A stretch of 64,000 nucleotides of DNA from Streptomyces sp. RerS4 (GTDB lineage: Bacteria; Actinomycetota; Actinomycetes; Streptomycetales; Streptomycetaceae): contig NZ_CP097322.1 in assembly GCF_023515955.1 (NCBI RefSeq), positions 4,264,501 to 4,328,500 on the forward strand, read 5' to 3'. Shown piece after piece: positions 56,326-64,000 of the stretch. The notes beneath the pieces were generated by a model. It saw only the letters and a program-made list of their open reading frames with translations. It was not told where the DNA came from and ran no database searches. The number at the start of each line of letters is the position of its first letter. Position 1 is the first letter of the stretch. The position numbers and the translations under genes were made by a program.

Positions 56326-57177
56326 GTGAGTGACGAGGTGGAGCCCGGTTACGTCCGGGTACGGCTGGACCTGAGCTACGACGGCAAGGACTTCTCCGGC
56401 TGGGCGAAGCAGCGCACGCTGCGGACCGTGCAGGGCGAGCTGGAGAGCGCTCTGCAGACCGTGATGCGGCTGAAGGAGCCGGTCGACCTGACCGTGGCCG
56501 GCCGTACCGACGCCGGGGTGCACGCGCGGGGGCAGGTCGCGCAGTTCGACATCGCCGAGGACGTGTGGGCCGAGCACCACGACAAGCTGCTGCGCCGCCT
56601 CGCGGGCCGGCTGCCGCACGACGTACGGGTGTGGAAGGTCGCGGAGGCCCCCGAGGGCTTCAACGCGCGGTTCTCGGCCATCTGGCGCCGCTACGCCTAC
56701 CGCGTCGGCGACCACCAGGGCGGCGTCGACCCGCTCCGTCGCGGCCACGTGCTGTGGCACCAGTGGCCCCTGGACGTGGACGCCATGAACCGGGCCGCCG
56801 CCGCGCTGCTCGGCGAGCACGACTTCGCCGCGTACTGCAGGAAGCGCGAGGGCGCCACGACGATCCGCACGCTCCAGGAGCTCAGCTGGGAGCGCGGGGA
56901 CGACGGGATCATCACCGCGACCGTGCGCGCCGACGCCTTCTGCCACAACATGGTCCGCTCCCTGGTCGGCGCCCTGCTGCACGTGGGCGACGGGCACCGG
57001 CCCGTCGAGTGGCCGGGGCAGGTGCTGGCCGCGGCCGTACGGGACTCCTCGGTGCACGTGGTGAAGCCGCACGGGCTCACCCTGGAGGAGGTCGGCTACC
57101 CGGCGGACGAGCTGCTGGCGGCCCGGAGCGAGCAGGCGCGGAACATGCGCACCCTGCCGGGGGCCGGCTGCTGCTGA
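56326..57177 (+). CDS. truA: tRNA pseudouridine(38-40) synthase TruA
   Basis: A 283-residue pseudouridine synthase acting on the tRNA anticodon arm. The catalytic Asp is in TVAGRTDAGVHARGQVAQFD; FSAIWRRYAYRV and FCHNMVRSLVGALLHVGDG are typical. GTG start after GAGAGGATCGGTCAC. Its place after rplQ is conserved in actinobacteria. The C-terminus ends GAGCC. Confidence 0.97.
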   Translation: MSDEVEPGYVRVRLDLSYDGKDFSGWAKQRTLRTVQGELESALQTVMRLKEPVDLTVAGRTDAGVHARGQVAQFDIAEDVWAEHHDKLLRRLAGRLPHDVRVWKVAEAPEGFNARFSAIWRRYAYRVGDHQGGVDPLRRGHVLWHQWPLDVDAMNRAAAALLGEHDFAAYCRKREGATTIRTLQELSWERGDDGIITATVRADAFCHNMVRSLVGALLHVGDGHRPVEWPGQVLAAAVRDSSVHVVKPHGLTLEEVGYPADELLAARSEQARNMRTLPGAGCC

Positions 57178-57243
57178 CGGCGGGCTGGTGCCGACCGCCG
57201 ACCCGGTTGGGTGGATCGGGGCGCGACCGGGAGAATGCGCGGC

Positions 57244-58863
57244 ATGGGACATCTCGAAGCCAGTCATCTGGAGTACTACCTTCCCGACGGGCGGGTGCTG
57301 CTCCCGGACGTCTCCTTCCGCGTGGGGGAGGGGTCGGTGGTCGCCCTGGTCGGGGCGAACGGTGCCGGCAAGACCACCCTGCTCAAGCTGATCTCCGGCG
57401 AGCTCCAGCCGCACGGCGGCGGCGTCGTGATCAGCGGCGGCCTCGGCGTGATGTCGCAGTTCGTGGGCTCGGTGCGGGACGAGACGACCGTACGGGACCT
57501 GCTGGTCTCGGTCGCCCAGCCGCGGATCCGGGAGGCCGCCAAGGCCGTCGACCGCGCCGAGGAGCTGATCCTCACCGTCGATGACGAGGCCGCGCAGATG
57601 GCGTACGCGCAGGCGCTCAGCGACTGGGCCGACGTACAGGGCTACGAGGCGGAGACCCTGTGGGACGTCTGCACGACGGCCGCGCTGGACATCCCGTACG
57701 ACAGGGCGCAGTACCGCGAGGTGCGGACCCTGTCGGGCGGTGAGCAGAAGCGGCTGGTCCTGGAGGCGCTGCTGCGCGGGCCGGACGAGGTGCTGCTGCT
57801 CGACGAGCCGGACAACTACCTGGACGTGCCGGGCAAGCGGTGGCTGGAGGAGCAGCTGAAGGCCACCCGCAAGACGGTGTTGTTCGTCTCCCACGACCGG
57901 GAGCTGTTGACGCAGGCCGCTGAGAAGATCATCAGCCTGGAGGCGAGCCCGACGGGCTCCGACGTGTGGGTGCACGGCGCGGGCTTCGGCACGTACCACG
58001 AGGCCCGTAAGGAGCGCTTCGCGCGCTTCGAGGAGCTCAAGCGGCGCTGGGACGAGGAGCACGCCCGCCTGAAGGCGTTGGTGCTGCGTCTGCGCAACCA
58101 GGCGGCGAGCAGCCCCGACATGGCGTCGCGCTACCGGGCGATGCAGACGCGCTTCCAGAAGTTCGAGGAGGCCGGCCCGCCGCCGGAGCCGCCGCGCGAG
58201 CAGGACATCAGGATGCGGCTGAAGGGCGGCCGGACGGGTGTGCGGGCGCTGACCGTGGAGAACCTGGAACTCACGGGGCTGATGAAGCCGTTCTCCCTGG
58301 AGGTGTTCTACGGGGAGCGCGTCGCCGTCCTGGGCTCCAACGGCTCGGGCAAGTCGCACTTCCTGCGGCTGCTGGCCGGTGAGGACGTCGCGCACACGGG
58401 TGCGTGGAAGCTGGGCGCGCGGGTGCTTCCCGGCCATTTCGCTCAGACCCACGCCCATCCGGAGCTGTTCGGTCGCACGCTCGTCGACATCCTGTGGACG
58501 GAGGCGGCGAAGCCCCTCGGCCAGGCGATGGGCGCCCTGCGCCGCTACGAGCTGGAGCGGCAGGGCGACCAGCCGTTCGAGAGGCTGTCGGGCGGCCAGC
58601 AGGCACGTTTCCAGATCCTGCTGCTGGAGCTGGCGGGAACCACCGCGTTGCTGCTGGACGAGCCGACGGACAACCTCGACCTGGAGTCGGCGGAGGCCCT
58701 GCAGGACGGGCTGGAGTCGTACGACGGGACTGTGTTGTGCGTCACGCACGACCGCTGGTTCGCGCGCACATTTGACCGTTACCTGGTCTTCGGTTCGGAC
58801 GGTGTTGTGCGGGAGACTCAGGAGCCCGTCTGGGACGAGCGGCGTGTCGAGCGCCGCCGCTGA
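57244..58863 (+). CDS. ABC-F family ATPase
   Basis: A 539-residue protein with two ABC domains and no membrane segment, hence ABC-F. Domain 1: Walker A GANGAGKTT, signature LSGGEQKRLVLEALL, Walker B VLLLDEPDNYLDV, H-loop FVSHDREL. Domain 2: GSNGSGKSH, LSGGQQARFQILLLEL, ALLLDEPTDNLDL, VTHDRWFART. The linker (about 260-330) is Arg/Glu-rich. Such proteins act on ribosomes, some giving antibiotic resistance. Subfamily cannot be set by eye; location beside ribosomal genes suggests a housekeeping role. ATG at 57244 was chosen over 57211. Confidence 0.92.
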   Translation: MGHLEASHLEYYLPDGRVLLPDVSFRVGEGSVVALVGANGAGKTTLLKLISGELQPHGGGVVISGGLGVMSQFVGSVRDETTVRDLLVSVAQPRIREAAKAVDRAEELILTVDDEAAQMAYAQALSDWADVQGYEAETLWDVCTTAALDIPYDRAQYREVRTLSGGEQKRLVLEALLRGPDEVLLLDEPDNYLDVPGKRWLEEQLKATRKTVLFVSHDRELLTQAAEKIISLEASPTGSDVWVHGAGFGTYHEARKERFARFEELKRRWDEEHARLKALVLRLRNQAASSPDMASRYRAMQTRFQKFEEAGPPPEPPREQDIRMRLKGGRTGVRALTVENLELTGLMKPFSLEVFYGERVAVLGSNGSGKSHFLRLLAGEDVAHTGAWKLGARVLPGHFAQTHAHPELFGRTLVDILWTEAAKPLGQAMGALRRYELERQGDQPFERLSGGQQARFQILLLELAGTTALLLDEPTDNLDLESAEALQDGLESYDGTVLCVTHDRWFARTFDRYLVFGSDGVVRETQEPVWDERRVERRR

Positions 58864-58889
58864 GGTCTGGGAGTGCTGAGGGAGGGGTT

Positions 58890-60179
58890 GTGGGGCTGCG
58901 GCCTAGCGTCTGGGTCATGAAGTGGGACCATCCGTCCACGTCCGATCGGGTGACCGCGTGGCTGCTGCGGCCGGCGCCCCGGTCGTGGCGGGTGGTCTCC
59001 CTGCTGATCCTGCTGGTCATCTCCGTCTCGACGAGCCTCAGGGAGAACTGGGGCTCCGACAACGCCTTCGTGGTGAAGGCCGCCGAGGCGCTGCTGGCCG
59101 GGATCTCCCCGTACGAGGACAAGCGCTTCCTGTATCTGCCGAGCGCGGTGCTCATGGCGGTGCCGGAGGCGCTGGTGCCGCAGTCGGTGCTGCGCTGGCT
59201 GCTGCCGGTGGGGATGACGGGGCTGCTGGGGCTGGGGTGGTGGGCCGCGCTGCGGTTGTTCTCCGTACCCGTGCGCTCGCGCTTCGCGGTCGGCGGCTTC
59301 GGGCTGCTCGCGCTCGCCTACAAGCCGTACGTGAACCTGGTGCTGATCGGGAACTGGACGGCGATCTCGGCGGCGGCCCTGCCGGTGGCGCTGCTGCTCG
59401 CGCACCGGCGGTCCTGGGGGGCCGCGGGGCTGGTGGTGGGCCTTGCGATCGCCTGCAAGCCGATGCTGGTGCCGATCGGGCTGCTCTTCGTCCTGGCCCG
59501 GCAGTGGCGGGGGCTGGCGGTGGCGGTGCTGGTGCCCGTCGGGATGTCGCTGGCGGGGGCGCTGCTGATGCCGAGCCCGACGCTGTTCTTCACCAAGACG
59601 CTGCCCTTCCTCTTCCAGGGGCAGGACGCCTACGCCCTGCCCTGGGACGCCTCGCCGATCGCGGTGCTGCCCCGGTTGGGGATCCCGGAGCCGGTCGCGG
59701 TGGTGCTGGCGGGCGCGGGGGCGCTGGCCGGGCTGTGGGCGGCGTGGACGCGGTGGCGGCGGGTGGACACGGGGCCGGGCGGTGACGCGGGGGAGCTTCG
59801 GCTCGCGGAGACGGCCTGCATGGTGATGCTCGCCGCTTTCCTGGTGTCGCGGCCGTCCTTCGACCACTACCTGCTGGTGGTGCTCCCGCTGCTGTTGGCC
59901 TCGGGGGCGCGGGAGGGTTCGATGCCGCGTACGCCCTGGTTCTGGGCGGCCCTGGTGCCGCAGATGGCCTTGATTCCGTGGCCCTCGGAGCTGGCCCACA
60001 AGCGGCGCGCCTTCAGGGACTGCGCCACTCTGTGCGGGCTCGCGCTTCTCCTGGCGCGTCGTGCGCTCGGCTCCGGTCGGGTTATCCTGAAGCCCGTAAC
60101 AACTGCGGGGTCCCCACCCAGGACCGAACCGGAGTGCGCCGCGACGCCTGCTGAATCGGCATCGCGGACCGCGTTTTGA
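58890..60179 (+). CDS. GT87-type polyprenol-dependent mannosyltransferase candidate
   Basis: A 429-residue polytopic protein with about ten hydrophobic segments, of the GT-C type. NWGSDNAFVVKAAEALLAGI then SPYEDKRFLYLPSAVLM match the GT87 pattern in which an acidic residue of the first outer loop is catalytic. GTG 58890 has GGAGGGG very close upstream; ATG 58917 (MKWDHPS) is the alternative. The Ala/Pro/Thr-rich C-terminal tail ends just before the rplM promoter. Substrate unknown, presumably a cell-envelope glycan or glycoprotein. Confidence 0.78.
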   Translation: MGLRPSVWVMKWDHPSTSDRVTAWLLRPAPRSWRVVSLLILLVISVSTSLRENWGSDNAFVVKAAEALLAGISPYEDKRFLYLPSAVLMAVPEALVPQSVLRWLLPVGMTGLLGLGWWAALRLFSVPVRSRFAVGGFGLLALAYKPYVNLVLIGNWTAISAAALPVALLLAHRRSWGAAGLVVGLAIACKPMLVPIGLLFVLARQWRGLAVAVLVPVGMSLAGALLMPSPTLFFTKTLPFLFQGQDAYALPWDASPIAVLPRLGIPEPVAVVLAGAGALAGLWAAWTRWRRVDTGPGGDAGELRLAETACMVMLAAFLVSRPSFDHYLLVVLPLLLASGAREGSMPRTPWFWAALVPQMALIPWPSELAHKRRAFRDCATLCGLALLLARRALGSGRVILKPVTTAGSPPRTEPECAATPAESASRTAF

Positions 60180-60205
60180 CCCGTACGGGTCTGCTTGGGT
60201 ATCCT
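60176..60205 (+). promoter_or_regulatory. rplM-rpsI promoter
   Basis: TTGACC (60176-60181), 18-base spacer, TATCCT (60200-60205): good housekeeping match, overlapping the end of the GT87-type gene. The leader of about 200 bases before rplM has no gene. It contains GAGGG-GCTAGCG-CCCTC (60361-60377), which may form a small stem. Confidence 0.7.
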
Positions 60206-60414
60206 GCTGGTTTGTTATGCGTATTGGCTTTCTCATTCTCACGTGAAAGGGCCTTACGCCGGTCCACCGGACCGATGACCAGCGGTTCACACGGGTTGCG
60301 TCCCCGATGTGAACGAGGGCTGTCGTGATCGTCCGTGGTGACCCTGTCAGGACCCTTCCCGAGGGGCTAGCGCCCTCTGGGATGACCCACCACTGAAGAA
60401 GCGAAGGCATACGC

Positions 60415-60858
60415 GTGCGTACGTTCAGCCCCAAGCCCGGCGACATCTCGCGCCAGTGGCTCGTCATTGACGCCCAGGACGTCGTCCTCGGCCGTCTGGC
60501 GACCCAGGCCGCTGCCCTCCTCAAGGGCAAGCACAAGCCGACTTACGCCCCCCACATGGACATGGGTGACTTCGTCGTCATCATCAACGCCGACAAGGTG
60601 CACCTGTCCGGCAACAAGGCGTCCCAGAAGATGGCGTACCGCCACTCCGGCTACCCGGGCGGTCTCCGTTCGGTGCGTTACGACGACCTCCTGGCGAACA
60701 ACCCGGAGAAGGCCGTCGAGAAGGCCGTCAAGGGCATGCTCCCCAAGAACACCCTGGGCCGTCAGATGCTCTCGAAGCTGAAGGTCTACTCGGGCGACCA
60801 GCACCCGCACGCTGCCCAGCAGCCGGTGCCGTTCGAGATCACCCAGGTCGCGCAGTAG
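60415..60858 (+). CDS. rplM: 50S ribosomal protein L13
   Basis: A 147-residue L13, an early-assembly protein. RQWLVIDAQDVVLGRLATQA and HSGYPGGLRSVRYDDLLANN are typical. GTG start at 60415 after GAAGCGAAGG. The gap to rpsI is 42 bases. Confidence 0.99.
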   Translation: MRTFSPKPGDISRQWLVIDAQDVVLGRLATQAAALLKGKHKPTYAPHMDMGDFVVIINADKVHLSGNKASQKMAYRHSGYPGGLRSVRYDDLLANNPEKAVEKAVKGMLPKNTLGRQMLSKLKVYSGDQHPHAAQQPVPFEITQVAQ

Positions 60859-60900
60859 TTCCGGCCACCCCCTAAGACGTAGAAAATTCTGAGGAGCATC

Positions 60901-61416
60901 GTGGCCGAGACCACCGCCGAGACCCCCGTCGAAGAGTTCGAGGGCGTCGAGGAGTACACCACCGAGTCCGAGGTCGTCGTCGAGGGCGACTACACCTCCG
61001 AGTCTCTCGCCGGCCGTTTCGGCGACCCCCAGCCGGCTGCCGGCCTGGGCCGTCGCAAGAACGCCATCGCCCGCGTCCGGATCGTTCCGGGCACCGGCAA
61101 GTGGAAGATCAACGGTCGCACCCTTGAGGACTACTTCCCCAACAAGGTGCACCAGCAGGAAGTCAACGAGCCCTTCAAGCTCCTGGAGCTTGACGGCCGC
61201 TACGACGTCATCGCCCGCATCGCGGGTGGCGGCGTCTCCGGTCAGGCCGGTGCCCTGCGCCTCGGCGTCGCCCGTGCGCTGAACGAGGCTGACGTCGACA
61301 ACAACCGCCCGGCGCTGAAGAAGGCCGGCTTCCTTTCCCGCGACGACCGTGCGGTCGAGCGCAAGAAGGCCGGTCTCAAGAAGGCCCGTAAGGCTCCGCA
61401 GTACAGCAAGCGTTAA
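60901..61416 (+). CDS. rpsI: 30S ribosomal protein S9
   Basis: A 171-residue S9 whose C-terminal Lys/Arg tail (KKARKAPQYSKR) contacts P-site tRNA. GLGRRKNAIARVRIVPGTGK and RIAGGGVSGQAGALRLGVAR are family signatures. An acidic N-terminal extension of about 45 residues (EEFEGVEEYTTESEVVVEGD) precedes the conserved part, as seen in actinobacteria. GTG start after GAGGAGCATC. Confidence 0.98.
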   Translation: MAETTAETPVEEFEGVEEYTTESEVVVEGDYTSESLAGRFGDPQPAAGLGRRKNAIARVRIVPGTGKWKINGRTLEDYFPNKVHQQEVNEPFKLLELDGRYDVIARIAGGGVSGQAGALRLGVARALNEADVDNNRPALKKAGFLSRDDRAVERKKAGLKKARKAPQYSKR

Positions 61417-61440
61417 TCTGCGCCTGCTGTTCTGCAACGA

Positions 61441-61479
61441 AACCGCCCCGGCAGCACTCTCTGTGCTGTCGGGGCGGTT
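61441..61479 (+). terminator. terminator after rpsI
   Basis: AACCGCCCCGGCAGCAC and GTGCTGTCGGGGCGGTT pair (one G-T) around TCTCT, followed by CGTTT. Ends the rplM-rpsI operon 25 bases past the stop. Confidence 0.85.
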
Positions 61480-61552
61480 CGTTTACCGCCACAAGCGGCA
61501 AATACCTGTCACAAGCGGTCACAAAGCGAAGCGCGAGCTCGGGAGGACAACA

Positions 61553-62911
61553 GTGGGACGACTCTTCGGGACGGACGGTGTACGAGGCGTCGCCAACGCG
61601 GATCTGACGGCTGAGCTCGCGCTCGGCCTCTCCGTCGCGGCGGCGCACGTACTGGCCGAGGCGGGCACCTTCGCCGGCCACCGGGCCACGGCCGTGGTGG
61701 GGCGTGACCCCCGGGCTTCGGGCGAGTTCCTGGAGGCCGCGGTCGTCGCGGGCCTCGCCAGCGCCGGCGTGGACGTCCTGCGCGTCGGTGTGCTGCCCAC
61801 CCCGGCGGTGGCGTATCTCACGGGTGCGCTGGGCGCCGACCTCGGCGTGATGCTCTCCGCCAGCCACAACGCCATGCCCGACAACGGCATCAAGTTCTTC
61901 GCGCGCGGTGGCCACAAGCTCGCCGACGAGCTGGAGGACCGCATCGAGTCCGTCTACGAGGAGCACCGTACGGGCGCTCCCTGGGACCGCCCCACCGGCT
62001 CCGGCGTCGGCCGCGTCTCCGACTACGACGAGGGCTTCGACAAGTACGTCGCGCACCTCATCGCCGTCCTCCCGAACCGTCTCGACGGCCTCAAGGTCGT
62101 CCTGGACGAGGCCCACGGCGCGGCCGCGTACGTCTCCCCGGAGGCCTTCACCCGGGCCGGCGCGGAGATCGTCACGATCGGTGCCGAGCCCGACGGCCTG
62201 AACATCAACGACGGCTGCGGCTCCACCCACCTGGACCTGCTCAAGCAGGCCGTCGTCGAGCACGGCGCCGACTTCGGCATCGCACACGACGGCGACGCCG
62301 ACCGCTGCCTGGCCGTGGACCACACCGGCGCCGAGGTCGACGGCGACCAGATCCTCGCCGTGCTGGCGCTGGCCATGCGCGAGGCGGGCCAGCTGCGCGA
62401 GAACACCGTGGTCGGCACCGTCATGTCGAACCTGGGCTTCAAGCTGGCCATGGAGGGCGAGGGCATCCAGGTCGTGCAGACCGGTGTCGGCGACCGCTAC
62501 GTGCTGGAGTCGATGAAGGAGAACGGCTACGCGCTCGGCGGCGAGCAGTCCGGCCACGTGATCATCCTCGACCACGCGACGACCGGCGACGGCACGCTGA
62601 CCGGCCTGATGCTGGCCGCGCGCGTCGCGGCCACCGGGCGTTCGCTGGCCGAGCTGGCCGCCGTCATGGAGCGGCTGCCGCAGATCCTGATCAACGTCCC
62701 GGACGTGGACAAGTCCCGGGTCGCGACCTCGGGCGAGCTGGCCGCCGCCGTGGCCGACGCCGAGCGGGAGCTGGGCGCGACCGGTCGGGTGTTGCTGCGT
62801 CCGTCCGGTACGGAGCCGCTCGTTCGGGTGATGGTGGAGGCCGCCGACATCGAGCAGGCCCGCGCCGTCGCCGGCCGGCTGGCGGACGTGGTGAAGTCCG
62901 CGCTGGGCTAG
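61553..62911 (+). CDS. glmM: phosphoglucosamine mutase
   Basis: A 452-residue enzyme converting glucosamine-6-phosphate to glucosamine-1-phosphate for UDP-GlcNAc and hence peptidoglycan. LFGTDGVRGVAN at the N-terminus, the phosphoserine loop LSASHNAMPDNGIKFF, the Mg loop AHDGDADRCLAVD, and the sugar-binding GGEQSGHVI and phosphate-binding RPSGTEPLVRVM are all present. GTG at 61553 follows GGGAGGACAACA. UDP-GlcNAc, the downstream product, is also the substrate attacked by known zeta toxins. Confidence 0.98.
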   Translation: MGRLFGTDGVRGVANADLTAELALGLSVAAAHVLAEAGTFAGHRATAVVGRDPRASGEFLEAAVVAGLASAGVDVLRVGVLPTPAVAYLTGALGADLGVMLSASHNAMPDNGIKFFARGGHKLADELEDRIESVYEEHRTGAPWDRPTGSGVGRVSDYDEGFDKYVAHLIAVLPNRLDGLKVVLDEAHGAAAYVSPEAFTRAGAEIVTIGAEPDGLNINDGCGSTHLDLLKQAVVEHGADFGIAHDGDADRCLAVDHTGAEVDGDQILAVLALAMREAGQLRENTVVGTVMSNLGFKLAMEGEGIQVVQTGVGDRYVLESMKENGYALGGEQSGHVIILDHATTGDGTLTGLMLAARVAATGRSLAELAAVMERLPQILINVPDVDKSRVATSGELAAAVADAERELGATGRVLLRPSGTEPLVRVMVEAADIEQARAVAGRLADVVKSALG

Positions 62912-62936
62912 AGCGTCCGGAACGCCGGACGTCTAG
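62908..62936. terminator. bidirectional terminator shared by glmM and the DUF389 gene
   Basis: CTAGA and CGTCCGG pair with CCGGACG and TCTAG around AACG, with one bulged G. The stem contains the stop codon of glmM on one arm and that of the convergent DUF389 gene on the other. Confidence 0.7.
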
Positions 62937-63892
62937 AACGGCCGTGGCGCACCCGGCGGGCGGAACATCCGACCGTGCTGGGTGCGCCACAGCAGTTTCC
63001 AGGCGAGGAGGGTGAGCGAGCCGGACAGGATGATGCCGCACAGGTTCAGCAGCAGCTGGATCGCGGAGCCCCACATCTGGCCGAACTGTCCGTAGCTCAG
63101 CGCCACGGCCGCGTTCGCGGCGGCCGGGACCGTGGTCACCGAGATCGCCACGCCCACCAGCGCCCCCGACTTCGCCGAGGTCAGCGACAGCATGCCGGCC
63201 ACACCGGCGAGCAGCGCCACGACGAACGAGAACGGGTCGGGCTGCCAGATGAAGCTGGTGTTCGGGCGCGGATTGTCGAGCATCCCGGCGTGGAACAGCC
63301 CGAGCGCGTCCATGACCAGGCTGAACAGGGTCGTCCCGACGATCGCCGCCGCGAAGCCGACCAGGAGCGCGACCGCCGAACGGGCGGCGAGCTTCGGCAC
63401 CCGCTGGACCAGACCCGTACAGATGCCGGCCAGCGGACCGAACTCGGGGCCGACCGCCATCGCGCCGACGATCAGGATCGCGTTGTCCAGGACCACGCCG
63501 CAGGCCGCGATCATCGTGGCGACGATCAGGAACACGCTGTAGGTGATGGTCAGCGTCGACTCCTCGTGGGTCGACTCGGCGAGCTGTTCCCAGATCACCG
63601 CGTCGGCGGCCTCGCCCGGCGCCTCCCGCTCGGCGGCGTCGGCCCGCCGGGAGATCGACAGGTCGATGTTCTCCACGGCGATCGAGCCGGACTCTTCGAG
63701 GCTGAGCGTGCGCATCTCCTGGAGCAGCTCGTCGGCCGCCTCGCGCGCGACGTCGCACAGGACCACGTCCCCCGCCGGGTCGCGGGCGGCGCCCGTCAAC
63801 ACGACCAGGTGGGTGGTACCGACCGTCCCCTCGATCAGCCCCACGACCCGCTCCGTCAGGTGGGCCGGGGTGATCATCCGCAGATGCAGCAT
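62933..63892 (-). CDS. DUF389 family membrane protein
   Basis: A 319-residue protein with a cytoplasmic N-terminal domain (MLHLRMITPAHLTERVVGLI, about 110 residues) and six or more membrane helices. NAILIVGAMAVGPEFGPLAG and LTSAKSGALVGVAISVTTVP are hallmarks of DUF389, a widespread family of unknown function. Start ATG at 63892. Convergent with glmM. Confidence 0.9.
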   Translation of the reverse strand: MLHLRMITPAHLTERVVGLIEGTVGTTHLVVLTGAARDPAGDVVLCDVAREAADELLQEMRTLSLEESGSIAVENIDLSISRRADAAEREAPGEAADAVIWEQLAESTHEESTLTITYSVFLIVATMIAACGVVLDNAILIVGAMAVGPEFGPLAGICTGLVQRVPKLAARSAVALLVGFAAAIVGTTLFSLVMDALGLFHAGMLDNPRPNTSFIWQPDPFSFVVALLAGVAGMLSLTSAKSGALVGVAISVTTVPAAANAAVALSYGQFGQMWGSAIQLLLNLCGIILSGSLTLLAWKLLWRTQHGRMFRPPGAPRPF

Positions 63893-63913
63893 GGCCGCAC
63901 CCTAGCGGGCGTA

Positions 63914-64000
63914 TCAGAGCTTGCGCAGGCTCAGCTTCTGCACCTTGTGGTCGGGTCCCTTGCGTACGACGAGCGTGGCGCGGCCGCGCGTGGGGGCCAC
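63914..64000 (-). CDS. coaA: pantothenate kinase, C-terminal end (runs off the window)
   Basis: The last 28 codons of a minus-strand gene. VAPTRGRATLVVRKGPDHKV and the terminal LSLRKL resemble the end of type I pantothenate kinase (coenzyme A synthesis), whose E. coli form also ends with an ILPTR..A..I pattern and LRK. The stop at 63914-63916 is 21 bases from the DUF389 start. Only the fragment can be judged; location near glmM supports it. Confidence 0.7.
   Translation of the reverse strand: MAPTRGRATLVVRKGPDHKVQKLSLRKL

Overview
The window is high-GC actinobacterial chromosome, almost certainly Streptomyces or a very close relative. The evidence is the Streptomyces-type RpoB, RpoC, NusG and S12 sequences, frequent GTG/TTG starts, the gene order, and the conjugation-type genes of the SCO6880/SCO6881 kind. 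It carries most of the transcription and translation super-cluster, nearly all on the + strand.

Layout. 1-345: 5' end of an aspartate aminotransferase-family gene (minus). 550-5400: tRNA-Trp, secE-nusG, rplK-rplA, rplJ-rplL. 5411-12889: rpoB-rpoC, closed by a strong bidirectional terminator. 12997-30695: an accessory island of about 18 kb set between rpoC and the str operon. 30722-33199: a YfhO-type membrane protein. 33627-37987: str operon (rpsL-rpsG-fusA-tuf). 38140-39336: one uncharacterised membrane-anchored protein. 39794-49463: S10 and spc operons (rpsJ to rplO). 49652-56224: secY-adk-map-infA-rpmJ-rpsM-rpsK-rpoA-rplQ. 56326-64000: truA, an ABC-F ATPase, a GT87-type mannosyltransferase candidate, rplM-rpsI, glmM, a DUF389 membrane protein (minus) and the 3' end of coaA (minus).

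The island is the unusual part. A co-directional, often translationally coupled minus-strand run (27227 to 12997) encodes a type IV secretion/conjugation-like apparatus: a degenerate P-loop protein, two paralogous pilin-like membrane peptides, a VirB8-like anchored protein, a VirB6/TrbL-like polytopic protein with a 19-Gly tract, an SCO6880-like protein, a VirB4-like ATPase, a VirD4-like coupling ATPase and a DUF4913 protein. Divergent plus-strand genes add a lytic transglycosylase/M23 peptidase fusion (VirB1-like cell-wall opening), a lipoprotein and a Pro/Ala/Val-repeat protein. Two tandemly duplicated small-protein plus zeta-toxin modules sit in the middle of the secretion genes. I see no relaxase, integrase, replication gene or attachment site, so this is not a complete conjugative element as seen here. 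It is either a domesticated or mobilised T4SS, or a secretion system whose cargo may include the zeta-type kinases.

Expression signals are readable in several places. There are good housekeeping-type promoters before rpoB, rpsL, rpsJ, rplM and rplJ. Intrinsic hairpins follow secE, nusG, rplA, rplL, rpoC, tuf, rplO, rplQ and rpsI. Long 5' leaders precede rplJ, rpsL, rpsJ, rpsM and rplM. A near-identical hairpin is shared by the str and S10 leaders.
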